DNA of 64,000 nt, taken from positions 21,814,501 through 21,878,500 of the forward strand of contig NC_088787.1 of NCBI RefSeq assembly GCF_949628265.1. Direction: 5' to 3'. Below the pieces are notes generated by a model that ran no database searches, was not told the DNA's origin, and was given only the letters and a program-made list of their open reading frames with translations. Origin of the DNA: Cloeon dipterum. Lineage: Eukaryota; Arthropoda; Insecta; Ephemeroptera; Baetidae. Below, piece after piece: positions 9,121 to 22,540 of the stretch. The translations under genes were made by a program, and so were the position numbers. How positions within the stretch are numbered: the stretch's first letter is position 1; the number at the start of each line of letters is the position of its first letter.

Positions 9121-11960
9121 CACCAATGGCGAGCAGATTTAGGAAGCTGTAAACATTTGATGCGTTTTCAGCTTGCAAATCTGTATGATTTGCGGACTTG
9201 CACACGTCAATTTCTTTCGAATTATATTGCCAGTCGCGATTTTATCTCGGTGCTCTAATAGCCAATCATTTCTGCCCGATACCCTTGGGTGAAATAGATA
9301 CGATTGAGCATTAGGCGTTTTTGCAACGCCCAACACTTTACATTCATCAACGCGCTGAGATAAGAAACAAAAGCAAATTTATTACCGCGCGCGGCCAGAA
9401 TTCCGAGCATTTCAAAAAGAGCTAGAGGAAGGATCAAGGTAAAACAGTAAAAATGGTTCTCTGCTCTCACTCGTCGCGGATGTGAAGTAGGAACTGGTCG
9501 ACTACTGGGGACACACGTTCTAGTCGCGCGCGCGGCGGCTGTGGCGGCGGTGAAGGGGTAAAAGTGTGTGTACAATAAGAGTAAAATATATGGCCAAGGC
9601 CGCGCTTGAAATGCACTGCTCTCGGTAATACGAATAACAACAGCAATAATGGCGTATAATGCGCTGTTTTATCTTCTGTCTTCGCGTGTGCTGGGAATTT
9701 ATCACCTAGCTCGTATTGATTTAAAACAAAGTCATAAAATTTAATGTCACATTATTATGTTAATTTAATTATCTCTGCACTCGACTCCTACGACCGCGCG
9801 CGCAATGATTTAGTCTTGATGCGAAAAGACCAGATATTTTACACACTAAACGTGTACACACACACACCAGGCCAGCCGACGGCCGGACGAGAAATAAAAA
9901 TGAGCAGATAAAATAGCGCGACGTGTTATTTAATATTTGTGTGGTCATAAATTTGTTCACAAGTTCACGCCCCGCGCGCGCACTCGAGGCTCGAAATAAT
10001 AAATCTGATTGGAAATCATATTAGTGCGCTAGTGAATTTTTCCATCCACACGCTATCAGATCGACGGAAAATAATTTCGCATCAAGATAAAGACGGCCGG
10101 AGCGCGCATTTCTCTGGCCGCCAGCCGCCGAAAACACACACATGGCCGTTAAATTCATTTAAATGCGATGCTCGGTGCCCTTTTGAACCTCTTTCTTCTC
10201 GTCTGCTTGCAGATTGATTTGGGAATGCTGTCATTGGCTGCTGGTTTATGACGGAATACTTCGTAACAATGTGCAGGTAAGGACCCTGGCTTTCATCATG
10301 CCGATTCGCCAATTAAGCAGCCGGGCTGGAATTCCTCGGCGCCGTTTCGCTCCTTAACAATCGACCCTTACAACCGTTCATCGCCAATCAGTTTGTTTGA
10401 TTAATGCCGATTTCGCTCGATTCTCACACAATCGGTCCCATTTTCTTCGATTCTTCTTCTTCTTCTTCTCTCAATGGATTTACGAGCAAAATTATTTTCG
10501 GCATTTTTCTCGGGTTGCATCAGCTGAAAATTGGAGATGATGCTTCTTAGAAGCACCTTAGGAAAACTTGCATTTACATTTAAGGAAGAAATATTGTTAA
10601 AAAAAAAACAATAGACAAGCGAATCGATCAAAATTTCTGCATTGAATACATCGACGTCAATTTATGCCTGATTCATGAATATACAAATCGATTTAGACAT
10701 AACCAGAGAGGTTTCCTATTCTGGAGAACGGACAAATTTTCCATCAAGGAAACTCTTATGATGATGCATTTTATGCATCAATGATTTAGTCTGGGAAAAC
10801 CAGCTGAAAAAATTCAAATTCAATGGAATTAGCAAAATTTGAAGCTTTTGAGAACGGGGTAAGGTTTATTTTGTGTTTTGAATGAAATTTTCTAAATGAA
10901 CCAAAACTGAGCCTGTGTCCAGGAAAGGAACATACTCTTGCTTTCGGAAATTCAAAAATTGTTTAAACGCCAAAATCTCATGTTCTAAATATCGGTCTTT
11001 CAAAAACCGCACACCGATAAGCTAGACAAACCCGAAAAGATACTATTTCTTAAATGAACGTGAAAATCTTTTAAAATTCCACGCTAGGTCTATTCAATTA
11101 TAATTTTAACGTTTTATAAAATAAAAGCTAAAGTATTCTTCGTTTCAAATATTTCCAATTTCTTTAAACTGCAAAACTGATAATGTTTTGACCAAAAAAA
11201 TCGCCTGTTAGAACAAAAACCAACTTGTTTTGTAATCATTCAAGCGGATACTAAGGTCAAATTTTGCAGAATAGATCGGCAGACGCAAAAGAGCGGCGAG
11301 ATTTATGATTTCTCTGCATTCCCGCTCGCGAAAATTGGAGGAAGGGAAGATAAACGGCCGTCTCCGCGCTCGATCACACACACAAAATAGTTGTTTCGCT
11401 GTGCAAACGCGCGCGGCGGAGGATAATGTCAAATTTAATAATAAATGCCCATTACGGAGCGATAGAGCTGCGAGAGAGTTTTCCCATGCATGCGATTTGC
11501 CGGCGAATCGTTAGCTCATCACCCACAATTACGAACGCGAAATTTATGAGTGACAGCTGAAAGAGTGATTTCGCGGAATGAAATTTCCTCGGCACAATTA
11601 TAGACGTGTGCAATCTCGAGAAATAAATCGCGACGCTGGGTGAGAATCTGAGAAGAGATGCAGATCGGGTAAACAAATGATGTCATGCTCTCGCGGCTGA
11701 ATTATCGGCGCATCCATCAAGCCGACGAAGCAGCAAATGGCAAAGTGCACTCAGCGCTCTTATTGCATTTCGATCATGCTCATAATTCTGTCCGCACCGC
11801 CAATTGAACAAATGTCTTTCTTGTTGATTGAAATCGAATGTCCTGCACCTTTCAGTATATAACCGAGTTGTCACAGCTACAATCTCGCAATGCGGCGCAA
11901 CACATTCTTAATTAGCTCTTCCTGCGAGCGATGAAATTGTTTCGAGAGAAAATCATGCTG
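9121..11960. other. Gene desert, part 2
   Basis: GC-rich blocks lie at about 9460–10330 and 11270–11900, with CGCGCG runs and a (TTC)n stretch near 10449. An AT-rich spacer lies between them. A family B repeat copy is at 10967–11040. There are no coding exons with homology I recognise. Confidence 0.5.
10967..11040 (-). repeat. Dispersed repeat family B, copy
   Basis: The minus strand reads GTCTAGCTTATCGGTGTGCG, then GTTTTTGA, CCGATATTTAGAAC and GAGATTTTGGCG. This is the same block order as at 50280–50370. Confidence 0.5.
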
Positions 11961-13220
11961 TCCGCATATCTTTTGTTTACAAAAACAGTTTTTTCTGATT
12001 AGCTCTATCCTAGGGGCGAGAAAGAGGGATGATAGTCAGATTGAATTTGAGCAAAATTTAACACAAACAATAATTCTAACAGTGAAAAACACGAAAGCTG
12101 CATACCGTTCAACTCTTATTCATGTCTCAAGATGTACTATTATAGCAATTTCATGGTGATAAACACTCAACCCCGTTGCGAAGTGAGGTGCAAACAATAA
12201 AAAAAGTGTTTTTTTGGGGTGTAAAAAGGGGGTTGAAGGGTTGGCAGCTTAGACTGCTTCGGCTATCAATGGGAGATTTTGACTATAGTTTAGCAGTGTG
12301 CGGATTCTGAAAATATGACAATTTGAAGCTGAGATTTAGACGTGACAACCTTACTTGACACACCATTTTGGTTGATTAATATTAAAAAAAAGATAAAGGC
12401 GATTTCTAATTCTTACGGTTCTAACCTAATTTTGAGGGCTCTAAAAAATTTTAAGAAACTTAAATGTTTTGCAGCCTCTTGTTTTTCAAATTTGACTCAA
12501 TAAAAAAATGACACCTCATCTTGATCTTTGACCTACCTCTATGAAGTAAACAGAAAAGTTGTTTGTATTGGGTGAGATGAGTTCAACTATTTCAAAAAAT
12601 TTGTTCTGCGACCAACCTGAAATTTTTACTTTCAAATTCCCGTAAAACCCGCAAAAAATCAATTGGTCAATTGGAGCATAAAAAAATAAAAGTCACCAGA
12701 CCCCAGCACAACTTTCTGCTGCTATCAGAGAGGTTGACATTTTTACAATTTTTTACTAGCTATGCTAACGTAAAAACAAATCTAATAAAATTAATATATA
12801 TACTCAAATATTTTTAATATAAATAATAAATTATATTATTTAATTGAGCATCTACAATTTTGCTTTTTATCGGTAATTAAATTTTTATAATATCTAATCT
12901 TTGGTAGAAAAGTTTTAATTAAATGGATTTTTAAGTTTGTATTTTAATATTTTTTAATGACACGCGTGTCTGCAGAAATATAATAATTGTAAAGATTAAT
13001 TGAATACCATATTTCCACCTTACCTTTGCTATTAAAAATCTCGTTTCGCTCAAATTATATTTTAAATCATTTGAATGTTGAATTATTCAGAGTGCAATAT
13101 TGATAATTACGTAATAAATCGTGAAATTATTGTAAAGAAAAAAGGACAAAAAGCCTAAGAATGCGTTTCCCAAGTATTTATTTTACTTGCTCCACGTTAA
13201 ACCACCAGGCACATTTAATA
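11961..13220. other. Gene desert, part 3, AT-rich
   Basis: An AT-rich spacer with many stops. The only structure seen is one copy of a two-copy repeat at about 12152–12240 (partner 54861–54975). Confidence 0.5.
12152..12240 (-). repeat. Dispersed repeat, pair with 54861
   Basis: The minus strand reads TGCACCTCACTTCGCAACG, then TTGAGTGT..ATCAC, preceded by a T/A-rich stretch and ACACC. The same order occurs at 54861–54975 on the plus strand. Confidence 0.5.
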
Positions 13221-15560
13221 ACAAAGTTACAACTACACTACAGAGCCTCAGAGGAAAGGCAGGAATGAAAATTGATAGCTGAACAAAATAAGCAATTTTC
13301 CCAGCAGCCTGCGCCCACACAAGGATATGCAATTTCCCAGCGAGACGCGCCTCTGGTCATCATGACGCGGCCGCCGGAGACAATTAGGCATTTTTTGAAT
13401 TCCCTCGCGCATTTGCATAAAGCAGCTTGCTCGCTTGCATAGCTCAATAAAATTCAAAGCATCAAAATCGTGCTTTCGGATGCAAATGAGCCGCGCGGCC
13501 GGCCGATCATCTCGCGAAATATTATACGGATGCAGTGAAAAAACAGTAATGCACTGACGTAAGTGGAAGCGAAGGGGAAAAGAAAAAACCAAGTGCATAG
13601 CGAGCGAAGATGCAGCTCGCGATGGGGAATTTTTTCCGCTGAAAGAGCGAGAGTCGTGTCGTGTTTTATGTAAATGAAGACTCATTAGGCTCATGTGAGG
13701 TAGCTAAAGGCCCGTCTCTCTCGCTCTCTCGGCATGCATGTGTGTGTCTGATCGCAGACTTTGATACACATCCTTTCTCTCTCTCTCTCTCAACCACCGC
13801 AGCCACCGCGCCGGCGGGGGACGGGGGCCTCTTCTCCGGCTGGCGCGAGAATATATTACTCTCGTGCTCGCTAAGTGGACGTTTACGTTTGACATTATTT
13901 TGCCCACCGCCTCCAACTCGCCTAGATCGAGTGCGGATACCAACGCAAAAATGTTTAATGCGCACAATATCGGAAGAGCAGAATTTTTCCCCCGAGCGTC
14001 TTTAAAAAAGAAGATTAATGCGTGAGTGCTGTGGATGTGGAATGAGATATTTAACACTTCTCTTTCGCTCTTTAAAAGGGAATATTTAAAAAAAATGCTC
14101 TGGATTTTGGTCACTTAGTGGGAATCTTTTGCCTTATCATTTCTTATTTGAGAAGATGAATATAGATTTTAATTAAAAAACTTTTGATGAAGATTATACT
14201 TTAACTGAATTGTATTATTTCACGCAAAAATGTATACTTTTAGAAGGTGGCAAATTGTATCTAGACTGCAGTTCTAAGGGATTGGATTTACCGTAATTTA
14301 TTAAAATTAAATCCTTTAAAAACAACAGCTTTAGGACAAATACTGTTTTTAGGCTTCTTTTTCTTACAAAAAAATCACTTCAGAAGTCGAGTAAAAAGGC
14401 TTCGTTGGATTTTGTGAAAATTAAACCTATTAGAACTAAATTGAAATAAATTGAAGAATGGAGTAATTTTCTGATTATTTCCATCTCCCGTTTTAAGGAG
14501 ACAGTGCTCACCGCTTGATTCGCTTGCAAGCGTTCGAGCTGATTTTCTAAAAATTCATACGGACACCTAGGAAAATATTTAGCCTTTCCCTCATTTTAAG
14601 GCATTTTTTCAATTATATAGGTCAGAAGGATTTTTCACCTCTTTTCTGACAAAGCTTTTACTTTAAGTTTTAATATGAGATTTTGGACCTGAGATTTTTG
14701 AGTTTGTAGGCAGGTTAGAGGGTGGTGATTGTCAAGATTTTTGTAACTTACCCTCATTTCAATTGTAATTTTTATGTAAAAGCTTTTAGGATTGACGTAA
14801 GAGCATTAAAGGCAAACCTTCCCGGTTTATTTAGTCATTTGTGTAGGTCATACTTTTTCTGAGAAGTATCAGCGCGGCTCTAATCAAAACCGGGCGCGAA
14901 AATTCCGGCTGCCAATACATACTGAGTAAGGGTGAACTGATTGTGAGTGCAGCAAGTGTGGGAAATCAGCGTGCATCGCGCGGTGTGCATGCAAAAAAGG
15001 AAGGAGGAGAAGGTGTTAATTAACTCCGAAAAACACACAGCACTCATTGTACATACAGCAATGGTTAGGTACGCAGAGTAAATAACGACGACGAGAGGGC
15101 CTTGCATGTAAATTATTTACACGTTTCGCGTCGGGCCGGCGACGAGAGGGCATTACAAGCGGAGCGATTTCAGACCGTTTTATTTTTCCGATGTTATTAG
15201 CCGCGCGGCAAATTAATACTTGCAGCGGCGGCGGCGGTGCTGAGAGAGGAGCTGCTACTTTCGTGACTCCTATGCATTTTAACGACACGGCACTGCATTA
15301 TAAAACGCGAGAGAGGCATGCATGCTGTGTGTGTGTTGTATGTGCACGGAAAGGGGTTAATCATCATAGCACACAGCGCGCGTTTCCCAGGCTCTCGTAT
15401 ACTTTTATTCGTTCGATCGAAGGCGAAATTCCGCCAGCAACGATTTATTTATTTCCACGCGCGCGCCGCCGCGGCTTATTCTTCTTCTCCGCTTGTCTGC
15501 TCACGATGACCTCATCAGATTCATTTACACCGCATTTTTCTCCTCAACTTGAGCAAACAA
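13221..15560. other. Gene desert, part 4
   Basis: GC-rich blocks at about 13230–14010 (with short CT runs) and 14870–15520 are separated by an AT-rich spacer holding a family A repeat (14505–14660). A 148-codon minus-strand frame (13248–13694) overlaps other frames and shows no domain. Confidence 0.5.
14505..14660 (+). repeat. Dispersed repeat family A, copy
   Basis: Blocks in order: AAGGAGACAGTGCTCACCG, CTTGATTCGC, GATTTTCTAAAAA, CACCTAGGAAAATATTTAGC, TTTCCCTCATTTTAAG and an AAGCTTTTACTTTAA end. Confidence 0.5.
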
Positions 15561-17270
15561 GATAATAAAGTATATTTAATCGCCTCTTGACGTGCCTATT
15601 AAATTTGTTCGCTCACTTTTCAACAATTAAACTGCAATTTAATGTGTTTCAAAACAAAAATGCCTCTCAGTTTCGTAAAAATTAAGTTTCTTGAGAATGA
15701 AAATGGAGTAGAAAAGTTTGAACTATCGTATGTATTTTGGAGCATACGATCAAAAAAGTTATACTGAAAAATCCCGTTGCCAAAATGCATAAACTAATCC
15801 CTTAGGATTATTTTATAGCCGAGATTTGAGGAAAGAGGCTGCAAAGTCAGCAAGCTTTTCAAATGCAGAAACCCCTCCCTGATATATTATTCTATTTCGC
15901 AAAAAGGAATAAGGTACACACACCGTTGGTTAGAGAGGAATCCAAATCTGCCAAGAAAAATGTTAAAGTGCTGATAGATTTTCTATTAGCAAGGTGCCCT
16001 TTGAAAATTGCTCATAGATAAACAATTTCTTAAAACTAATTATTTCCATTTGTTGTTTGGCATCTGTCCACTTTTTAATATTGTGCATAGCTTTGGTGCT
16101 ATGGAAAAAAACAAATATAAACATTCAGTAAGTTGCAAATTTAAAAAAAATCATCCATATTTGCGTTACGAAATGTTTCTCTGAAGAAACAGTAAGTTGA
16201 TCAACCCCTGCTCTCCTTGGAGAGCTTGTTTTCACTTCAGGCAATTTCTTTTCAAATTCTTGCGGAACGATATAAATTTTTGTTGTTTTCTATAAAATCT
16301 GATTTTTCTGAATACTTTCTAAGTGCTGAGTTGATAAATAAATTCACGGCCAAGGAGCAATAATATAAATTGGAAGAAATTAATTTTTACTTATTTTTAT
16401 TCAGCGGTCTTGATTGATTATTCGAAATATTATACTCTTATAAGTTTATGATTGAAAAATGCCAAGGCTGCAATTAAAATTAAAATTTTTACTAATTCTT
16501 GTTCAAATTGCCATTTTTGTGTGTCAGATTTAAATTCCACCTGTTGAAATCTATCTAACGGTGTGTGCCTTCTGCCTTATGACAGAGAATCAAACGATTT
16601 CAAGAATTCTAAAAGTTTTTTTTGCCATTGGAAAATATGCAAAAACCTGGCAGTCAATAATCTCTTAATAAAAAAATCAGCACTTGCTACAAATATTGGC
16701 TCAAACTCAATTGTGTGCGCAATGACAGCATGGATTTTTCTAGATTTACCTCTTTGAAATTGACCTAGAGTTCATCAACACCCCCAAGCATTCTTTGCCA
16801 ACAGACACAACATGTTCGCCATAGACACGCTTGTCACGATTTTCCTAACGTGATTGATTTCTGCAGCGAATAGAAGGAGTGGTGGTCACAAATTCTGTGC
16901 CCAAAAAATCAATTCAATAAATTTTTGAAAATAATCGGACTTCTCTTGCCTATTAAATTTTTCTAGTTTCAAGTAAACCTCTTTAATTTTCTTTGGGAAA
17001 TTGTCATCTTTTATCAAACACCATCCAATGGGAGCGAAAAACCATAATATTATTAAGATCAAAAAGTGATCTCCCCTTGTGAGTGTGTAATAAATTTACT
17101 GTGTATTTGCGTGCGTATAAAGAAGCTTTCTGGGTTTGTCCCAGTTTCTCCAGCAGTTGCGTCAGTGTTGTTCACCATCACAGCGTCGATTTGCACCATT
17201 CATCTTGCATTTATTGAAAATCAGATAGCGCTCCGTTCTCGAAAACAATAACTCGGATTATTGGAGAATA
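15561..17270. other. Gene desert, part 5, AT-rich
   Basis: An AT-rich spacer. Weak fragments of the dispersed repeats appear near 15915 (ACACACCGTTGG) and 16548 (CTATCTAACGGTGTGTGCC). I see no coding or RNA gene. Confidence 0.5.
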
Positions 17271-19850
17271 TTTCTTACGCCCAACGCATGCAGTGTGTCT
17301 CTTTCTGGTTTCAACGTGGACGCACGAACGCATAAATCAGAGAGCTAGGCGCACCGCTGCGCGCAAGCCGACCTTTTATATTATTCGCTGGTCGATAGAA
17401 AAACAATTAAACGCAGTTTATGCGCACGCGGCGACACAGCAGAGACGGAAAGAGCAAAAGCGGCAGGCAGGCCATAAATTTTCGAGCCATAGGTCATCCA
17501 ACTGAGAGCGCAGAGAGCTAAAAGTAAAGCTGCTGCTTGGTGACTGACTTTGAGCTGTCTCTCCCTTTGAGAAATGTATCGCGCGTTCTTGTTTCTTCAC
17601 AGAAAGAGTTTTTCGGTTTATCATACAGCTAATTGACGTTAATGCGGCACACAAACTTGCGACCGATGTGTTAGCAACAACATATATCAATACACGCAGG
17701 CCAGAGACGGCTCCGATTCTTTTTCTTTTTTCACTCAGCGTATGCTTTTTAGCCCCGCACTCTCTTTTAACGCAGCCAGCTTTTGAGTCATTTTCCGTGT
17801 AGCGCATTGAGAGCCGCCCATCAAATCATCGCTCATCATAAATCTCGAAACTGTATGAGAGATACTCTCGGTCGCTCGCTAAATCCCTCTCTCGGTGTAA
17901 TCCGTTTTCGTCTTTCTTCAATTAATTCCGATTCTCATCGTGATGCGGTGGCTTATTTTATTATTTATCGTAAAATAACGATGAGAAATGGTAGAACGGG
18001 CCACCGGACGATCGTAAAACATAGTTACACGTATACCGAGTGAGCTCGCATTTCATCTCGATGTAATGTCGGACCAAGAAATGCAGCAGCTCTGCTTGAT
18101 TCTCAGGGTAAGCCGATTCTGGAAATGAGAAATGTCACAATTTATCTGCAACAATGCACACTGCCGTTAGTTTTAGCTAAAAGGTAAGCGAACTTGAGGA
18201 AAGAGCTCGAAATTATAAATCGCAAAACCTTTACGAGTCAATGATTTTGTTTTAAAACCACGTTTTGCCATCCTCAGTTATATTTTAACTTATACTATTT
18301 GATTTTCTTTTCAAAAGTATTGATTTGTTTGTTTTATTAAAATACAATTTTTGTAACTATGTATTTAATTTTTTAATCATTTTCCAATGACAAATAAGAC
18401 TTTTTGCATCGATCATATTCAAACGAGTTTCATCTCAACAATTCATGGCAACAGTCCATTCCCACACTTTTTTTAAGGGCCATTTACGGTTAACCTGCTT
18501 CGCCGTGTTGTAACTAACTATAACTCATAAACATTTGTCTGGATAGATATTTGAGGAAAACTGTTATTTGGGTTCAAATTATTGGCGGTCGCCGACAATT
18601 AAATGAAATCAAGAGTTTTCAAACTTCAAAGTGCTGAAAAGGATCACCATCAGGTGGCCTTTAAAGTGGATTGATAATCTAATTATTGTTTGCTACAAAA
18701 ATCAGTGGATCAAACTGTTAGTGTAAACAAATGTTCTATAATGTGCAATAATTAAAATAGCCTTTATATTTACAACGGTGTATGCCACTTTTTAGGGAAA
18801 CTCCTTGTTCTAAAATTGAATGAGATGTTAAGTAAGGAGATTTCATATGTTTTAATTTAATTCCGGAAATAAGGCGTAGCTGGCGGGAATTAAAAAAAAC
18901 GTAAACTTGGAGGGTTATGGTTCCCAGGAGCGAAGCATGTGTCATTACACGCGGGAACTTGAAAATTTTATCGTTTCTATTGACATCTTTCTAGGAAATC
19001 CCTGATGAAATTATTGATTTACAATTTATTTCTACACAAAAATTATTGAAAAACTAAAGATAAACTAGAAATACGCTAAAACTGCTTTAAAATTCATGAT
19101 GAAAATCCTCATTTTATCAAATAAACCACAGTAAATAATAAATGATCGAATTTGCACATCCCTAATTAAAAAAATCGATATTATTGAACTTTGACATCCA
19201 TATCTAAGCTGCTTTCTAACCACAAAAAAGAAAGTCGTTTCAGCTATAATAGCGTTGCTGGAAGAGAATTCAAATTTGAAAAAGATCGTGGAGAGATTGG
19301 AAACGACGTGCAGCGCATCTCTCGTGGCGAGAGAGAAATTTATGCTCCCTGTAGAAAAGTCGAACAAACGCTGGTGGCGAAAAATTTGCATATAATTGTA
19401 CTGCCGAGCTTCAACTTTGGCCCCAAAGAGCCGAGAAATATTGCATTTTATTGTTTCCTCGGCTTGCTGGCCCGAGATAAAAATCCACAGCGCGCGGAGA
19501 GCATGGGCGCGGTACGCCACCGCGCCGCGTGCGTACGTGTAACCAGATTGTAATTATGCGCCCTTGCGAAAAGCATCATATTTTCGCCGGCTGGCCCATT
19601 TCTCGTCGGCTCCTCTAACAAATGAGCTGACTTTCATGAATAATGCAACAGCAGAGGAATTCGTCCGTGCGGTTGTGGCGCGCGCGCCCGCATATATTCA
19701 TCTTCATTCATCCCGAGGCCAGAACGCCAAAAACAGGCACCACCTCCACCTAATATTTCATAAAACTCCCATCCGTTAATTTATGCGCGCGTCCGACTCG
19801 CATGCATACTACAAAAATGCCCCCGCAACAGGGCAATGAAAAGCAAGATC
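17271..19850. other. Gene desert, part 6
   Basis: GC-rich blocks at about 17280–18110 and 19260–19830 flank an AT-rich spacer. A partial family A copy is at about 18170–18250 (AGGTAAGCGAACTTGAGGAA and following). The 151-codon minus-strand frame at 19065–19520 has no signature and overlaps a frame on the other strand. Confidence 0.5.
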
Positions 19851-20555
19851 CATTGCTTTATCAAAAGATAAAAAATATTTCCAGGTCAGTGAGGGAAAGA
19901 AACAAAATCCTCTCTGCTTTGAACAAAAGTCTAGGTGGTTGATTGTTTTAGGCCGCAAAAATCAACACGTGGAATTCATAAAGTAATGAGTATTATTAAA
20001 AAAAATCTGACAAGCTGAGGAGAAACTGATGTTATTCAATTTTCACCTCAAATGATTTACGCTTTCAACTTGATTAAAATGAAAAGACCATGTGGGGTGA
20101 ATTAAACTCTACTACTGTTTTTACACTTGCACAAGCAAAATCAGGCATGGAAGGCTAACAAGATTATATATACGCTTTGAACAACAATTTAAAATAATAC
20201 CTTTACAAACTAAATAGAACGAAAGAATTAAACAACAGAGATAATATAAACTAAAATTATTATTCCTACTAAAGTCAAACACAAATAAATCATATAAAAT
20301 ACGAAAATATCAAAGCTAGAAAGGGCGAACAGTACTAGAGAAAAAATGCTAAAACGATCCATCACAAAGAAATATTACGCCACACTGATTGTGAGCCGCA
20401 ACTCGCAACCACAGCCATTTTTAAAAATCTGAAATTCCCTGTAATTTAGCCTCAACAAAAGGGGGAATTTAAGTAAAAATAACGTTTTTTTAGGACTGAA
20501 ATATCAGTTTCAATTTTTGCAAATATTTACAACGCCTTAAAATAAAAACTGTGAA

Positions 20556-20595
20556 ATCCACACACCGTTCTGCTCGTCTCGATCTCCCCTGGTTC
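20556..20595 (-). repeat. Dispersed repeat family B, copy
   Basis: CACACCGTTCTGCTCGTCTC followed by GATCTCCCCTGG is the reverse complement of the family B core seen at 50299–50326. Confidence 0.5.
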
Positions 20596-20654
20596 ACCGA
20601 AAAGGGTTTAGGTTTAATTTTTCACAAATTAACTTTACTTTTGTCTTCAATTTC

Positions 20655-20900
20655 AGAATTAGCCAAACTTCACGAAAAAATTAAGCAATTTGTTAGGAAT
20701 TTTTCTCTTGATTTCGATTCTTCTCGTCGTGATCTATCCTAAGGTGAGCGAAATTTGAGGAAAGTTCCCTAAATTGTGAAATAAATCGTGGTTTTACAAT
20801 AAGGAGACGCTTGATTAGTATGAAAAATATGAATCCGATTTTCTCAGATATTTAAACGGCAAACTGGGTAAATTTTAGATCTATCCTAATTTTTATATCA
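20655..20900 (+). repeat. Dispersed repeat family A, longer copy
   Basis: Blocks in order: GAAAAAATTAAGCAATTTGT, TTCTCGTCGTGATCTATCC, AAATCGTGGTTTTACAATAA, GGAGACGCTTGATTAG, GATTTTCTCAGATATTTAAA and CGGCAAACTGGGTAAATTTT. These align along their length with 42095–42400 and 52370–52740. Confidence 0.6.
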
Positions 20901-22540
20901 TATTTCAGTAATTAATAATTTTGCACGACTTTAAGAAAAACAATTAATTTATTTTTGAGTGTTCAGTGCATGAAAACATCTCTATAGTACTGTATTTCTA
21001 ACTGATCCATGCCCTGCAAACTAATCATTTTCCCATGTCACGAACCTGATGGATGGGGGGATGAGGAGACTTGAACGCTCGATTTGGGCGGAGAAAGTGC
21101 TCTGCAAAACTTCAATAAAAATGAGAGTGTGTCAGATTAACGAGCACTTCGGGGGTTCCCATTCAAAATACGCGCTGCTACCTGTTGTACGCCGCACGGC
21201 CAGCGCTGCACGTTATAAAATTAAAATATTTTCGTTGAATATTCCCACGGCTTACGTTTCGTGCTTGCTCTCGAAAGCAACCTTTCTTCGTTGTAGCCGG
21301 CATTTTTCCCTGGCCGCAGCAGAACATGCAAGAAATAACACCGGCTGCCTCCGCGCACTACACGCGGGATTGTTAATTTTTATTAATTAAATCGTACCTA
21401 TAATAAAGCAATAATATATCATTAAATACGCGGCGCGGCAAGCAATTTTAACGACGGCTCTCCACCGCGCACATGTAATGAAAAATTGAGACCGAGCCTG
21501 AAATCCGTGTAAGTGAGTCTTGCGCTCGACACTTCAGATTTATTGCGCTCGAAAAAATTCCGATTCATTAACAATGCGAAATTGTGCTCAAATATGTGGC
21601 ATTGGTCCGTCTGCCTGCGCTTTTTGCGTCGCGCCAATTAATTTTTCATCGCCGAAACATTCAATTTCACAGAGATATTTGCGGCAAATCAGCTTGGCTA
21701 ACTTTTTGCGGGCTTGTGTTAACATATTTTGATCATTCAAGGGCCAATGGACCGACTGTTAATACTCCTCAAATGAGCAAAAATCACGGGTTGCAGGTCG
21801 GATTTGGCGATGTTAAGATGACCCGACGAAATTCCACCATCGTCTCACCTCTCAACTAAAAGCAAAATCAAATAATAAATCTTTAAATTTTTCATTTTTT
21901 CAGGTTTTACTCATTTTAGCTGGTGAAATTCAAAATTAAAGCTCCTCTTGTAAAGCCCGATCAAATGAACATCAATTTTGAGGTCAAAGCCAAAGGTCTC
22001 CAAGGGTTTTTTGGAATTTTTAAAACCAGTGCCATACTTTAAAAATCCGAAATTCCCCTCAAAAAAGGTCTCAGGATACATGTAAACTTGTATGGAAATT
22101 TAAATGTTGTTTTCAGCTTCTTTTTTTTATGAAAATTCAATTTTGAAAAACACTTTTTCAATTGTTGCATAGGTTGTGAGCGTTAAATCTCGGTTTCTAA
22201 CCGTCAGAAATGCAAAACCTGCAAATTTTTTTAATGGGTGTGACGCATGAAATAAAAATGTATAACACAGGCATTCGTAATTTTTTAAAAACTTCTTAAT
22301 AATCTAATTAATCTTAGAAGTAAATAATTTCATCTCATTGTATTGAAATGAAAATCTTCAATAGCAAGAATTAAATAACTTTTAAATAGTTTCAGAGCAA
22401 ATTTTCATCTTAATATAAGGCATGCAGATATAAAATATAGCGTTCATTGAAATTTTTTGAAATTTTTATTGCAATGCACTTTTAAAGAATTACTGTGAAA
22501 TATGATCTGATGATCTGAAAAAATGTACACGGTAATAAGC

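Larger units (their letters stand above)
19851..22540. other. Gene desert, part 7
   Basis: AT-rich, with a GC-richer block at about 21040–21720. It contains family A (20655–20900), family B (20556–20595) and a weak family B tail near 22170–22215 (TAAATCTCGGTTTCTAACCG). Confidence 0.5.

Noticed and set aside
11858..11866. TATATAA with TCAGT just upstream, promoter-like
   Set aside because: No exon or transcript evidence downstream; such strings are common in AT-rich sequence.
13248..13694. 148-codon minus-strand frame
   Set aside because: Composition-driven open frame in a GC-rich block with several competing frames; no family signature.
19065..19520. 151-codon minus-strand frame
   Set aside because: Overlaps a 120-codon frame on the other strand, no domain, no splice or promoter context.
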